Below, piece after piece: positions 17,806-26,669 of a stretch of DNA of 64,000 nt. A program made the translations under genes and the position numbers. Source of the DNA: Algoriphagus chordae (GTDB taxonomy: Bacteria > Bacteroidota > Bacteroidia > Cytophagales > Cyclobacteriaceae); NCBI RefSeq assembly GCF_003254055.1, contig NZ_QKZT01000003.1:273082-337081 (forward strand), read 5' to 3'. The notes beneath the pieces are model-generated. The model saw nothing but the letters and a program-made list of their open reading frames with translations, was not told where the DNA came from and searched no databases. Every line of letters starts with the position of its first letter. The stretch's first letter is position 1.

Positions 17806-19446
17806 ATGACTCACGACTACATAATAATAGGAGGAGGTTCAGCAGGAGCAGTGCTCACCAACCGTTTAAGTGAAGATCCCAAAAACAAAGTACTTGTATT
17901 GGAAGCAGGTAAACCCGATTACAAATGGGATTTTCGGATTCACATGCCAGCTGCGCTCACTTACCTGTTGACCGGAACAGATTATAACTGGAGCTACTCT
18001 TCAGATCCAGAACCTTATATGAACAATCGCAGAATCGCACAGCCAAGAGGTAAAGTATTGGGTGGTTCTAGTTGTATCAATGGTATGATCTGGATTCGTG
18101 GAAATGCGATGGATTATGATAAATGGGCAGGGGAAAAAGGACTTGAAAAATGGGATTACGCCCACTGTCTTCCATATTTCAAAAGAGTAGAAACAAGGCT
18201 GATTGGTGGGGATGATTATCGTGGAGACGAAGGAAATCTAAAGCTGACAACTCCTAAATGTGAAAATCCATTATTTGAAGCATTTTTCAATTCAGTACAG
18301 GAAGCTGGATATCCATTGACTGAAGATGTAAATGGATATAAGCAAGAAGGTTTTGGGAAGTTTGATCAGACCATCTACAATTCAAGAAGACTGAATGCTG
18401 CTAGAGCATATATACACCCAGTAAAACATCGTGAGAACCTCAATGTCGTGACAGAAGCCATGGTATTGCGTATCCTGTTTGAAGGAAAGAAAGCGGTGGG
18501 TGTTGAATACAAAAAAGGCGGAAAAGTAGAGCAGGTTTTTGCCAAAGAAATTATTTGCTGTGGAGGAGCGATCAATACTCCTCAGCTGTTGCAGGTGTCG
18601 GGTGTAGGTAATGCCGAGCATCTGAAAAGCCTTGGAATACCTGTTGTGCATGATTTACCAGGCGTAGGAGAAGACCTACAGGATCACTTGGAAGTTTATG
18701 TGCAGTGGGCTTGTAAAAAACCGGTTAGTATGTATCCGGCATTAAGTCCTTGGCGTGCTCCGAAAATCGGCTTCGATTGGCTGTTTAGAAAAAAAGGAAT
18801 AGGCGCTACAAATCATTTTGAAGCAGGTGGGTTTATTCGCGGAAACGAGACCGTGGAATATCCGAATCTTCAATTCCACTTTTTGCCACTAGCCATCCGC
18901 TATGATGGTACAGCTCCAAGCGAGGGCCATGGCTTCCAATTGCATGTGGGCCCGATGAATACGGATGTGAAGGGTCGTGTGAAGATCAAATCTGCTGACC
19001 CACTTGAGTATCCTAGCATTTTATTCAACTACCTCTCTACGGAAAAGGAACGCAAAGAATGGTGTGAAGCTATTCGTTTATCCAGAAAAATCATCGAGAC
19101 CGAAGCAATGTCTGAGCTGATGGGAAAAGAATTGTCCCCTGGTGCAGAAGTACAAACTGATGAGGAAATTCTAGACTTTATAGCAAAAGAGGGTGAGAGC
19201 GCTTACCATCCAAGTTGTACCTGTAGAATGGGAGTCGATCCTATGGCAGTTACTGATCCGGAGCTAAGGGTTCATGGAGTAGAAAACCTTCGGGTGGTCG
19301 ATGCTTCTGTATTTCCTTATATCACCAATGGAAATATCTATTCCCCTGTAATGATGGTGGCAGAAAAGGCCGCTGATATTATTCTTGGTAAAAAGCCTTT
19401 GGAACCAGAATATGTGCCCTTTTACAAAAAGGAAACCACTACCTAA
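17806..19446 (+). CDS. betA: GMC oxidoreductase, choline dehydrogenase type
   Basis: A FAD-dependent alcohol dehydrogenase of 546 residues. The FAD-binding loop is IIIGGGSAGAVLTNRLSE at the N-terminus; GMC signatures are GKVLGGSSCINGMIWIRG (about 83-100) and GAINTPQLLQVSGVG (about 250). The C-terminal active-site region has SAYHPSCTCRMG with the catalytic histidine and NGNIYSPVMMVAEKAAD. Overall it is closest to choline dehydrogenase BetA, which oxidises choline to betaine aldehyde; no betaine aldehyde dehydrogenase or betaine transporter is next to it, so the substrate is an assumption. Confidence 0.8.
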   Translation: MTHDYIIIGGGSAGAVLTNRLSEDPKNKVLVLEAGKPDYKWDFRIHMPAALTYLLTGTDYNWSYSSDPEPYMNNRRIAQPRGKVLGGSSCINGMIWIRGNAMDYDKWAGEKGLEKWDYAHCLPYFKRVETRLIGGDDYRGDEGNLKLTTPKCENPLFEAFFNSVQEAGYPLTEDVNGYKQEGFGKFDQTIYNSRRLNAARAYIHPVKHRENLNVVTEAMVLRILFEGKKAVGVEYKKGGKVEQVFAKEIICCGGAINTPQLLQVSGVGNAEHLKSLGIPVVHDLPGVGEDLQDHLEVYVQWACKKPVSMYPALSPWRAPKIGFDWLFRKKGIGATNHFEAGGFIRGNETVEYPNLQFHFLPLAIRYDGTAPSEGHGFQLHVGPMNTDVKGRVKIKSADPLEYPSILFNYLSTEKERKEWCEAIRLSRKIIETEAMSELMGKELSPGAEVQTDEEILDFIAKEGESAYHPSCTCRMGVDPMAVTDPELRVHGVENLRVVDASVFPYITNGNIYSPVMMVAEKAADIILGKKPLEPEYVPFYKKETTT

Positions 19447-19471
19447 TCAGGAGATTAATTCGAGTTCTCAC

Positions 19472-19505
19472 AAACGGGGTTTCAGGTCACTGAAACCCCG
19501 TTTTG
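19472..19505. terminator. Bidirectional terminator between the GMC and sulfatase genes
   Basis: A perfect stem AAACGGGGTTTCAG / CTGAAACCCCGTTT with a GTCA loop, T-rich on the plus strand and A-rich on the other side, lies between two convergent genes. Confidence 0.85.
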
Positions 19506-19580
19506 TTTGCTACTGAGGAAATACTTCATAGTTAGGTATCCAATTGTCAACGGAAAATTAAAGGATGACCCAATCCGTGC

Positions 19581-21116
19581 CTACTTGTATAACCCATTAT
19601 TATAATCCCCATCACACAATTCCAGAAGCTTGCTTTTCAATTCTTCAAATTTCTCTGGGAATTCCTTCGACAGATCATTTTCCTCTCTAAAATCATCTGG
19701 TAAAAAATAGAGCTCAAAGGCATCCTTATTTAGGTGAGTTCTCAGTTTCCAACCATCCTTGGAGATAAGTGTGGGGCCAGTGTAAGAAGAATACACCACA
19801 GATTCATGTCCTTCAAAAGAACTGTCCTCTACCAGTTCCTTATAAAAAGAAAGGCCATCTATATTATGCTTCTGTGTATATCCTGTAATATCAGCAAGGG
19901 TAGGGAGTATGTCGTAATTGGCGATAAGCTGATTGCTGACTCTTCCCTTCTTTATTTTTCCGGGCCATCTGATAATCAAGGGGACATTGATGCCTCCTTC
20001 CAAATTGCTTCGTTTCATCCCAGCTCTTCCACCATTCCCATCAAAAACATCACCAGCCAAGTCGCTGTAGTATTTTCTCTCCAAATCATCAAATCGCTCG
20101 CCCGTTTGCATATTGGTGTAGGGTTTGAGAATTCTGCCAGCTTCGCTATAGTAGATTTCATGTCCGTTGTCGGCAGTGAAAATGACGATCGTATTATCTT
20201 CTAAATTGTTCTCCTTAAGTTTTGCAAGAATCTGCCCCACATTATCATCCAATAGCTTGACCATAGAGGCATATTCCTTTTCGATTTGAGTCAGTCGCTC
20301 ATCATTCACAAAGTCTGGATGAACTGCTGGAATGGAAACAGGCCCGTGTGGCAACTGGGTAGGGAAATACAGGAAAAATGGATTGGCCTTATTCGAGTCA
20401 ATAAAGTTGAGAATACTGTCCATGAAAATAGTTTGGGAATAGACTTCCTTACCCTCCATATTCCAGCGTTCTTCGAAGTTTTCAGTCGTTTCCGGCTCAC
20501 CGGATTTCCCCGCTTTTACGAGCGTATTTCCTTCAAATTCCACTATTTCCCCATTCTCGAATAGAAATGGAGGATAAAATCCATGAGCTCTCACATGGTC
20601 CAGGTAGCCCAGATAGTAATCCCAACCGTGACGCTTCATTTGCTTATCTGTAGCAGAAAAACCCCATTCCAGTTTACCCACTTGGGCGGTTTTGTAACCC
20701 ATTCTTTGAGCAACTTCTCCAAGGAAAATCTGGTCTTCGGGGATTGAGTCTAGCTTGTCATTTATCTTGTTTTCAATCTCAGGTAGATTGGATTTAGTGG
20801 CATTCATATAGGCAGTGCCATTCGTGATCTGAAAGCCATTTGCATGGGAATCATGAAGTCCCGTGATCAGCGAAGCTCTAGCCGGAGCACATAGCATGTT
20901 GGAATAGGCGCGCTGGAAACGTATACCATCTTGCGCCAACTTGTCTATGTTGGGAGTTTGGATGATTTTCTGCCCCTCATGACTAAGCAACCCAATTCCT
21001 AAGTCATCGGCATAGATCAGAATGATGTTTGGTTTCTTTGGCTCCACAACTGGCTCGCTACATGCACTACAAAAAAGTATGAGAATAAGCAGTGCTGTGT
21101 TTAAATGGGATCTCAT
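19581..21116 (-). CDS. Lipoprotein sulfatase (cysteine-type, S1 family)
   Basis: A 511-residue exported sulfatase. The signal peptide ends in the lipobox LFCSAC (Cys19). The formylglycine motif is CAPAR at residues 76-80 (CAPARASLITG), so maturation requires oxidation of Cys76 by a formylglycine-generating enzyme; a candidate is encoded at 59.3 kb. Other family signatures are NIILIYADDLG (metal-binding aspartates), TADNGHE and GKLEWGF. Convergent to a choline dehydrogenase-like gene, but CAPAR-type lipoproteins in Bacteroidota usually attack sulfated glycans; the substrate is open. Confidence 0.9.
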   Translation of the reverse strand: MRSHLNTALLILILFCSACSEPVVEPKKPNIILIYADDLGIGLLSHEGQKIIQTPNIDKLAQDGIRFQRAYSNMLCAPARASLITGLHDSHANGFQITNGTAYMNATKSNLPEIENKINDKLDSIPEDQIFLGEVAQRMGYKTAQVGKLEWGFSATDKQMKRHGWDYYLGYLDHVRAHGFYPPFLFENGEIVEFEGNTLVKAGKSGEPETTENFEERWNMEGKEVYSQTIFMDSILNFIDSNKANPFFLYFPTQLPHGPVSIPAVHPDFVNDERLTQIEKEYASMVKLLDDNVGQILAKLKENNLEDNTIVIFTADNGHEIYYSEAGRILKPYTNMQTGERFDDLERKYYSDLAGDVFDGNGGRAGMKRSNLEGGINVPLIIRWPGKIKKGRVSNQLIANYDILPTLADITGYTQKHNIDGLSFYKELVEDSSFEGHESVVYSSYTGPTLISKDGWKLRTHLNKDAFELYFLPDDFREENDLSKEFPEKFEELKSKLLELCDGDYNNGLYK

Positions 21117-21237
21117 GATTTCGTTATTGGGAGGTGATTTAACTGTTAGGATGTCCGAAGTCTAAAGTACAAAGTCTAAAGTTGGGGGACGCATACCAAA
21201 TTAACAAAGTAATAAGAGGGGAGGACTGATAACTAGC

Positions 21238-22290
21238 TCAATCTCTAGAACGCTTTACAATTTTCACAACACGGTTGTAGATAATTTCAGCCAAGTTCCA
21301 GTCGTAGCCATCAAAGTTGGTGGTATTGTTAAATTGAATAACGACTGTGTCAATGTCTTTGTGGTACTTGGCGATACTCTGATAGCCTGGAAGCAGTCCT
21401 GTGTGTTCGTACACGTAAATGGAAGAATAGATTTCCTGTTCGCCTTCCTTGAACACCGAACCATCATTTAATGCCCGAAGGAAAATGCCCACATCTTCTG
21501 CCGTAGCCAGCATGGATCCGGCTGGGTTGATGAAGTCATTAGACTTCAAATCTTCTTCGTAACCCACGTAATAACCGCTCATGACCTCGTCTATCTCATC
21601 CACATCACTTAGCAAACTGTAGGTATTGTTCAACCCAAGTGGGATCAAAATCTCCTCCTTGATATAGCGGTGATGGCTATGTCCCAGTGCTCCATCCAGT
21701 ATCTCGCCGATCAACAAGTAATTCGTATTGGAATAGCCATAGCTTTCGTCAGGTGCAAAGTCAGCAGGCATATCCAGTACCAAGTCAAGGTTGTCACTAG
21801 AGGCTTGTGGTGGATCTACCCAATAGTTAGGAGTACGGGAATAATCAGGAATGCCGGATCTATGCTGGACCATCATTTTTAGGGTGATTTTATCCGCATT
21901 TTCTATTCTACCTACCAATTCAGGAAAGTACTCAGCGACAGTCCCGTCCAAAGACAAGCGTCCTTCCTTGACTAGTTTAGCTACCGCCACAGCGACGTAA
22001 AGCTTGCTGATACTGGCGATCTTAAATAAAGCTTGTGGATTGGCAGGTATCTTCTTATCACGGTCATGCCAGCCAGCGGCATAAAACTCTGGGGGCTTCC
22101 CGCCCTGATCCACGTAAACAATCATTCCATCAAATCCTTGTTCAACACCTTCTTCCAACTGTTCCTGAACCGAATCGGGTAGGGGTACTATCCAGGCCTT
22201 CACCAAAATCCAGGGCACAAAATACAGCGAACCTATGCTTGCAAGAATAAATAGGATTCGGAGGGTTTGTTTGATTTTGGGGTTGGGCAT
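21238..22290 (-). CDS. Membrane-anchored serine hydrolase (beta-lactamase / class C family)
   Basis: The 350-residue protein has an N-terminal uncleaved or signal hydrophobic segment (about 9-30). The catalytic motifs are Ser93-Ile-Ser-Lys96 (SxxK) and Tyr186-Ser-Asn188 (YxN), with a HTG motif (YEHTGLLPGYQS) near the C-terminus. As with the paralogous gene at 16.2 kb, likely targets are D-amino peptides or esters, but this is unproven. The gap to the sulfatase gene upstream is 121 bases. Confidence 0.85.
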   Translation of the reverse strand: MPNPKIKQTLRILFILASIGSLYFVPWILVKAWIVPLPDSVQEQLEEGVEQGFDGMIVYVDQGGKPPEFYAAGWHDRDKKIPANPQALFKIASISKLYVAVAVAKLVKEGRLSLDGTVAEYFPELVGRIENADKITLKMMVQHRSGIPDYSRTPNYWVDPPQASSDNLDLVLDMPADFAPDESYGYSNTNYLLIGEILDGALGHSHHRYIKEEILIPLGLNNTYSLLSDVDEIDEVMSGYYVGYEEDLKSNDFINPAGSMLATAEDVGIFLRALNDGSVFKEGEQEIYSSIYVYEHTGLLPGYQSIAKYHKDIDTVVIQFNNTTNFDGYDWNLAEIIYNRVVKIVKRSRD

Positions 22291-22376
22291 GGTGTAACAC
22301 TAAGAGTATGCTTAAGGAAGGTTTTAATTCTTACGACCTTATTATAGAATGAAATTCTTACATTTTTTGGTTCCAA

Positions 22377-22910
22377 TTAATTTAAACTATCTTCTACATT
22401 GGTTTTTGTTTCTATAGGTTGTCGTTTGTCTGACTGGGGTGTTTCAATAGGTTGCTTATTTTCAGAACTACGAAATTCAAAACCAATAATAGAAATCAAT
22501 AAATTCAAAATCGTAATTATTATGCCCGCTATAACTATTTTTCTTCCTATTCTTGATTCAAACTGTTTGAGTTTTAAATCCAAATCCATTAGTTTGTCAA
22601 CTTTTACTTCTCGTTCCGTCCGTTTTATTAGTTCAGTTTCTAAATCTTGATCGATTTTAGTAAATCCTCCATTTGCTAAAAATGATTCTACTATTCCAGT
22701 TGGAGAAATAGCAAAAGGGGCGCTGCTGACTTTTTCAATTTTTATGAGTTCTTGTTTTTCATTTATTATTTGTTTAATAATAAACTCTACTTGATCGGTA
22801 TTATGATTTGGAAACAAATGTTCCTTTAATGAGTGAGGGGTATAAAAAGTGTTAGGAGCTCTATTTGGATTAGAAATCATTGCTTTTAAAATAATGTCTT
22901 TATCATTCAT
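22377..22910 (-). CDS. Hypothetical protein with a C-terminal transmembrane helix
   Basis: A 177-residue protein. The N-terminal 70 residues (HSLKEHLFPNHNTDQVEFIIKQIINEKQELIKI) look helical and winged-helix-like. They are followed by a basic and acidic linker, then one hydrophobic segment at about 123-145 and a charged tail. The layout of a soluble N-terminal domain and a single C-terminal helix suggests membrane tethering with the bulk in the cytoplasm. No family is recognised and no catalytic motif is visible. Confidence 0.6.
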   Translation of the reverse strand: MNDKDIILKAMISNPNRAPNTFYTPHSLKEHLFPNHNTDQVEFIIKQIINEKQELIKIEKVSSAPFAISPTGIVESFLANGGFTKIDQDLETELIKRTEREVKVDKLMDLDLKLKQFESRIGRKIVIAGIIITILNLLISIIGFEFRSSENKQPIETPQSDKRQPIETKTNVEDSLN

Positions 22911-22990
22911 TTCTCAAATAGTAGGATAAGATTTAAAGTAAATATTATTCAAGTCTAATTTATCACCTGTGTCATGTAATCTATTTCGCG

Positions 22991-23427
22991 CTCTCCGCGT
23001 TACCCTCCGTGCCCTCCGCGGTAAAACACCCTCACACAAAAGCCGGAATCCCCGTAATCTCCTGACCTAAAATCAGCAAGTGAATATCATGCGTGCCTTC
23101 ATTGGGTAATTACCGATTCCAGATTCATCATATGACGCATAATCGGATATTCTCCTGTGAGGCCCATTCCTCCATGGATTTGTCTGGCTTCCCGGGCGAT
23201 ATGCAAGGCCATGTCCACGTTGTTTCTCTTTGCCATGGAGATGTGGACAGTTTTGGCTTTTCCCTCATTCATCATCTTACCTACTTCCAGGGTAGGAGTT
23301 GGGCTTTGGTGATTTCGGTCAGCAATTCGGAAAGCTTTTTCTGTACCAGTTGAAAACCTGCTATGGGTTTGCCGAATTGGATTCGCTCAGCGGCATACTT
23401 TCTGGCAGACTCATAACAGTCCATTGC
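22991..23427. repeat. Diverged direct-repeat copy of the gcdH 3' end and its downstream DNA
   Basis: This 437-bp segment aligns with 24346-24782 over its whole length. By eye the identity is roughly 85-90%. It contains the degenerate gene fragment and the downstream CTCTCCGCG...CCTCCGCGG repeat element, which has a counterpart just after gcdH. Confidence 0.85.
23032..23427 (-). pseudogene. Truncated, frameshifted copy of glutaryl-CoA dehydrogenase 3' end
   Basis: Reverse-strand DNA here matches the last ~130 codons of the gene at 24385. It lacks all upstream parts. There is a one-base insertion near 23110, after which the frame reads into TGA, and a one-base deletion near 23295. The natural stop is present as TGA. 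Several differences from gcdH are synonymous in the original frame (ATC/ATT, AAC/AAT, TTG/CTG, GTG/GTA), suggesting it once evolved as a coding sequence rather than as a recent duplication. Confidence 0.9.
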
Positions 23428-23487
23428 AACTCTAGATAATCAAGACTATTTACTGGGGAACTCCCATTTTTTATGACTTATTGAATG

Positions 23488-23640
23488 TTATACTTTCTCC
23501 TTTTTAGAGGGAGTATTTTTTGCCTGGTTTTTAGATTTTCTTTCTTTAATAAATTCACTGATTTCCTTTCTTTCTTGATCAGTTAAAGGAGGGCTTTTAA
23601 TCAAAAAGTCCACTCCTTTCGGTTCTTTTATATGTCCCAT
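23488..23640 (-). CDS. Small 50-residue partner of the GNAT-like gene
   Basis: A 50-codon gene on the minus strand from an ATG at 23640 to TAA at 23488. It begins MGHIKEPKGVDFLIKSPPLT and continues with a very charged stretch rich in lysine, arginine and glutamate. It starts one base after the stop of the gene at 23642 (TAA-T-ATG), so translation of the two is coupled. I recall short proteins with the pattern KGVDFxI next to GNAT-like genes in other Bacteroidota, but I cannot verify this. It could be an antitoxin-like or adapter partner; no function is shown by the sequence. Confidence 0.7.
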   Translation of the reverse strand: MGHIKEPKGVDFLIKSPPLTDQERKEISEFIKERKSKNQAKNTPSKKEKV

Positions 23641-23641
23641 A

Positions 23642-24172
23642 TTAGTTTGTTTTAAAATATTTTTCAACCAAAATACTGGCTGATCTTGTTTCGATTATCA
23701 TTCTTTGATTTTTGAAATGGTAGGCACCTAATGTTTTTTCGTAATGGTCTATCAATACTGTTTTGGCTGTAAATGCTACATACCCTTCAAATCCTTTTTG
23801 AAATGAAACTTTACAAGCATATGCCACCAAATTCCCTGGCACACCTTCATACAATTTGTTCTTCCCAACGTTGAAAGGTGCGCTTTCCAACAAATCTATA
23901 AATATATGATCGCTCTCAATGGTAATGGTCAGTAAGCCTTGGACAATGGTTGGATTGTTTACGATTGTCAATTTGTAAGTTTCTTTTTTCAAATCCTTGA
24001 ACTCAGATTCCCAATCGAAATTCCAACCATTTTTTGGTGCAATATTATCTAAGTCTGCTTTCGTTACTATTGAGATTTCGGTAGGAAAGCTGTCTCCCGA
24101 AATTGTGTTTAAAATGGAATCAGTCAACCTGTCAATTATAAAATTTTGCTCAATAGGATTTTTAGGTTTCAT
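23642..24172 (-). CDS. GNAT-like (N-acetyltransferase fold) protein of unknown substrate
   Basis: The 176-residue protein has a C-terminal half with GNAT features: Glu109-Gly-Val-Pro-Gly-Asn at the acyl-CoA loop position, a following helix (LVAYACKVSFQKGFEGYVAF), then IDHYEKTLGAYHF, which resembles the FYEKLGF motif. It ends with NQRMIIETRSASILVEKYF. The N-terminal half has no match that I recognise. It is translationally coupled to the 50-residue gene downstream and lies between direct repeats of the neighbouring gcdH gene. An acetyltransferase-type toxin is one possibility; a plain acetyltransferase is another. Confidence 0.65.
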   Translation of the reverse strand: MKPKNPIEQNFIIDRLTDSILNTISGDSFPTEISIVTKADLDNIAPKNGWNFDWESEFKDLKKETYKLTIVNNPTIVQGLLTITIESDHIFIDLLESAPFNVGKNKLYEGVPGNLVAYACKVSFQKGFEGYVAFTAKTVLIDHYEKTLGAYHFKNQRMIIETRSASILVEKYFKTN

Positions 24173-24345
24173 CTATGGTAAGTTACGAATTTACGTCGAG
24201 TTTTAAATGGGAATTGTACGCGTTCCTTAGCATGCTCGTTCATTTTATAATAGAGGAATAGTTTATGCGAATGCCTAACTGACTCTCTTTTTTTCAATCA
24301 AATTAATCCAAAACACTTACTACCTAATTATACTTTCACTTCTAG

Positions 24346-24782
24346 CTCTCTGCGTTTCCCTCTGTGCCCTTCGCGGTTAAGAACCTACACAAAAGCTGGA
24401 ATCCCTGTAATCTCCTGACCTAAGATCAGCAAGTGAATATCATGTGTTCCCTCGTAGGTAATCACCGATTCCAAGTTCATCATATGACGCATAAGCGGAT
24501 ATTCTCCTGTGATGCCCATTCCTCCATGGATTTGTCTGGCTTCTCGGGCGATGTTGAGTGCCATATCCACATTGTTGCGCTTTGCCATGGAGATATGGAC
24601 AGTTTTGGCTTTTCCTTCATTCATCATCTTGCCTACTTTCCAAGCTAGAAGTTGGGCTTTGGTGATTTCGGTAAGCATCTCGGAAAGCTTCTTCTGTACC
24701 AGCTGAAAACCAGCGATAGGTTTACCGAACTGGATACGCTCAGCGGCGTACTTTCTCGCAGACTCGTAACAGTCCATCGCTG
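24346..24782. repeat. Direct-repeat partner: 3' end of gcdH and downstream element
   Basis: This 437-bp stretch is the copy matching 22991-23427. It includes the functional gcdH C-terminus and the CTCTCTGCG...TTCGCGG intergenic element immediately downstream of it. Confidence 0.85.
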
Positions 24783-25590
24783 CGCCGATCACGCCCCAGG
24801 CAATTCCAAATCTTGCTGAATCCAGACACATTAGTGGTGCACCCAAACCTGATTTGCCAGGAAGAAGATTTTCCTTTGGCACTTTCACATTATCAAAAAC
24901 CAATTCTCCGGTACAGGAAGCCCGAAGAGACCATTTGCCATGAGTTTCCGGAGTAGTGAATCCTTCCATTCCCCGCTCCACGGTCAAGCCATGAATTCGG
25001 CCTTCTTCATTTTTTGCCCATACCACAGCGATATCCGCTTCTGGAGAATTTGAAATCCACATTTTGGCACCATTCAGTAAGTAATGATCGCCCATATCTT
25101 TGAAGTTGGTCACCATGCCAGATGGGTTGGAACCGTGATCTGGCTCAGTAAGTCCAAAGCAACCCAGCATTTCTCCTGAAGCTAGTTTGGGAAGGTATTT
25201 TCTTCGCTGTTCTTCAGAACCGAATTTATAAATGGGATACATCACTAGCGATCCTTGCACGGATGCCGTCGACCGCATTCCCGAGTCACCCCGCTCAATC
25301 TCCTGCATGATCAATCCATAGGAAATGTAGTCCATTCCACCTCCTCCATATTCCTCAGGAATCTGCGGGCCGAAAGCTCCCACATCACCGAATTTCTTTA
25401 CGATATCGCTAGGGAAGTAGGCCTTCTGCGCCCAGTCTTCCACGTAAGGAGAGATCTCTTTTTTGACAAAATCCCGGATGGAAGTTCTGATCAATTTGTG
25501 CTCATCTGTAAGCAGATCATCTAGGTCTAAAAAATCAACACCCTCGAAGGTATCCTGCTTTAATGACTTCCGGATTTCAACTGACTCCAT
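24385..25590 (-). CDS. gcdH: Glutaryl-CoA dehydrogenase-type acyl-CoA dehydrogenase
   Basis: A FAD flavoprotein of 401 residues that oxidises and decarboxylates glutaryl-CoA to crotonyl-CoA in lysine and tryptophan breakdown. The catalytic base is expected at Glu380 in the C-terminal motif TYEGTHDIHLLILG, characteristic of this subgroup. Other family signatures are GCFGLTEPDHGSNP, KMWISNSPEADIAVVWAK and GRIHGLTVERGMEGFTTP. Divergent from the tryptophan dioxygenase-family gene with 119 bp between starts. A broken 3' copy lies 1.35 kb away. Confidence 0.88.
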   Translation of the reverse strand: MESVEIRKSLKQDTFEGVDFLDLDDLLTDEHKLIRTSIRDFVKKEISPYVEDWAQKAYFPSDIVKKFGDVGAFGPQIPEEYGGGGMDYISYGLIMQEIERGDSGMRSTASVQGSLVMYPIYKFGSEEQRRKYLPKLASGEMLGCFGLTEPDHGSNPSGMVTNFKDMGDHYLLNGAKMWISNSPEADIAVVWAKNEEGRIHGLTVERGMEGFTTPETHGKWSLRASCTGELVFDNVKVPKENLLPGKSGLGAPLMCLDSARFGIAWGVIGAAMDCYESARKYAAERIQFGKPIAGFQLVQKKLSEMLTEITKAQLLAWKVGKMMNEGKAKTVHISMAKRNNVDMALNIAREARQIHGGMGITGEYPLMRHMMNLESVITYEGTHDIHLLILGQEITGIPAFV

Positions 25591-25709
25591 GTTATTTTTG
25601 GTTTATAAAGATGAATCTGTGATTTTTGTCGGGAAATTAAAAATCCCCAGCTGATTCTAAGTAAATAGATCACTGACGAAAATACTATCTTTTTACACTA
25701 AAAGCACAG

Positions 25710-26669
25710 ATGCAAGAATCTCAATTTGATCCTAAGATATTAGAAAAAATAGAGCTGCTAGAGAAGAAATTCAAAGCTTCGGGACAAGATATGCTTTCTT
25801 ACTTGGAAGGATTGCAGTATGCAAACTATCTCACGTACTGGGATTATATCAATTTGGATGTGCTGCTTTCGCTACAGCAGCCGAAGACTTCATTCAAGGA
25901 CGAAAAGATTTTTATCATCTATCATCAGATCACAGAATTGTATTTCAAGTTAATTATTTCTGAAATTGAACAAATTGCTGATCATCAAGATATTACTGAT
26001 AAGTTTCTAAAAGGTAGGTTGGACAGAATCAATATGTATTTTGATCAGTTAATCGGCTCCTTTGCGGTAATGTGGAAGGGAATGGAACAGGAGCAGTTCT
26101 TGAAATTCCGTATGTCTTTACTTCCTTCCTCAGGTTTTCAGAGCGCTCAGTATAGGGAAATAGAATTGATGGCTGCGGATGCGTTTAATCTTCTCGCATT
26201 GAACAAGCGGACTGAGCCGGATTTCCATACGCCTACGGATGAGATTTTTGAGAATCTGTACTGGCAGCAAGGGGCAATAGAATTAGCTACAGGGGAGAAA
26301 ACGTTGACCTTAAAGAATTTTGAAGCTAAGTACAGCAAAAAATTGAGGGATCTGATCGATGCCTATAGACGTAAGAATGTTTGGCAGCGTTTTATGGACG
26401 TAACTGAACCTTCCGAGGAATTGGTTGAAGCTATGAAGCAGTTCGATCTTAAGGCAAATGTGTTCTGGCCTCTGGCTCATTATAAGTCTGCTGTTCGTTT
26501 CTTGCAAAGAGACCCTGTGGACATCGCTGCTACCGGCGGTACCAACTGGCAGAAATACCTGCCTCCGCGCTTCCAGAAAGTTATTTTTTATCCTGAACTC
26601 TGGACTGAGAAGGAAAGAGAAGATTGGGGAAAAGGCTGGGTAGTGAAGGAGATTTTTGGGGAGGAGTAG
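25710..26669 (+). CDS. kynA: Tryptophan 2,3-dioxygenase family protein
   Basis: A heme enzyme-like protein of 319 residues. It has FIIYHQITELYFKLIISEIEQI (about 68-90), which corresponds to the substrate-region histidine of TDO, and WPLAHYKSAVRFLQRD with a histidine suited to heme binding. It ends with TGGTNWQKYLPPRFQ. The family opens the indole ring of tryptophan to N-formylkynurenine. Its divergent neighbour is glutaryl-CoA dehydrogenase, consistent with a tryptophan-to-glutaryl-CoA pathway, but the intermediate genes are not in the window. Confidence 0.8.
   Translation: MQESQFDPKILEKIELLEKKFKASGQDMLSYLEGLQYANYLTYWDYINLDVLLSLQQPKTSFKDEKIFIIYHQITELYFKLIISEIEQIADHQDITDKFLKGRLDRINMYFDQLIGSFAVMWKGMEQEQFLKFRMSLLPSSGFQSAQYREIELMAADAFNLLALNKRTEPDFHTPTDEIFENLYWQQGAIELATGEKTLTLKNFEAKYSKKLRDLIDAYRRKNVWQRFMDVTEPSEELVEAMKQFDLKANVFWPLAHYKSAVRFLQRDPVDIAATGGTNWQKYLPPRFQKVIFYPELWTEKEREDWGKGWVVKEIFGEE

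Noticed and set aside
23093..23353. Plus-strand frame of 86 codons across the pseudogene
   Set aside because: It is the antisense shadow of the glutaryl-CoA dehydrogenase fragment; the same shadow appears opposite the intact gene at 24433-24648.
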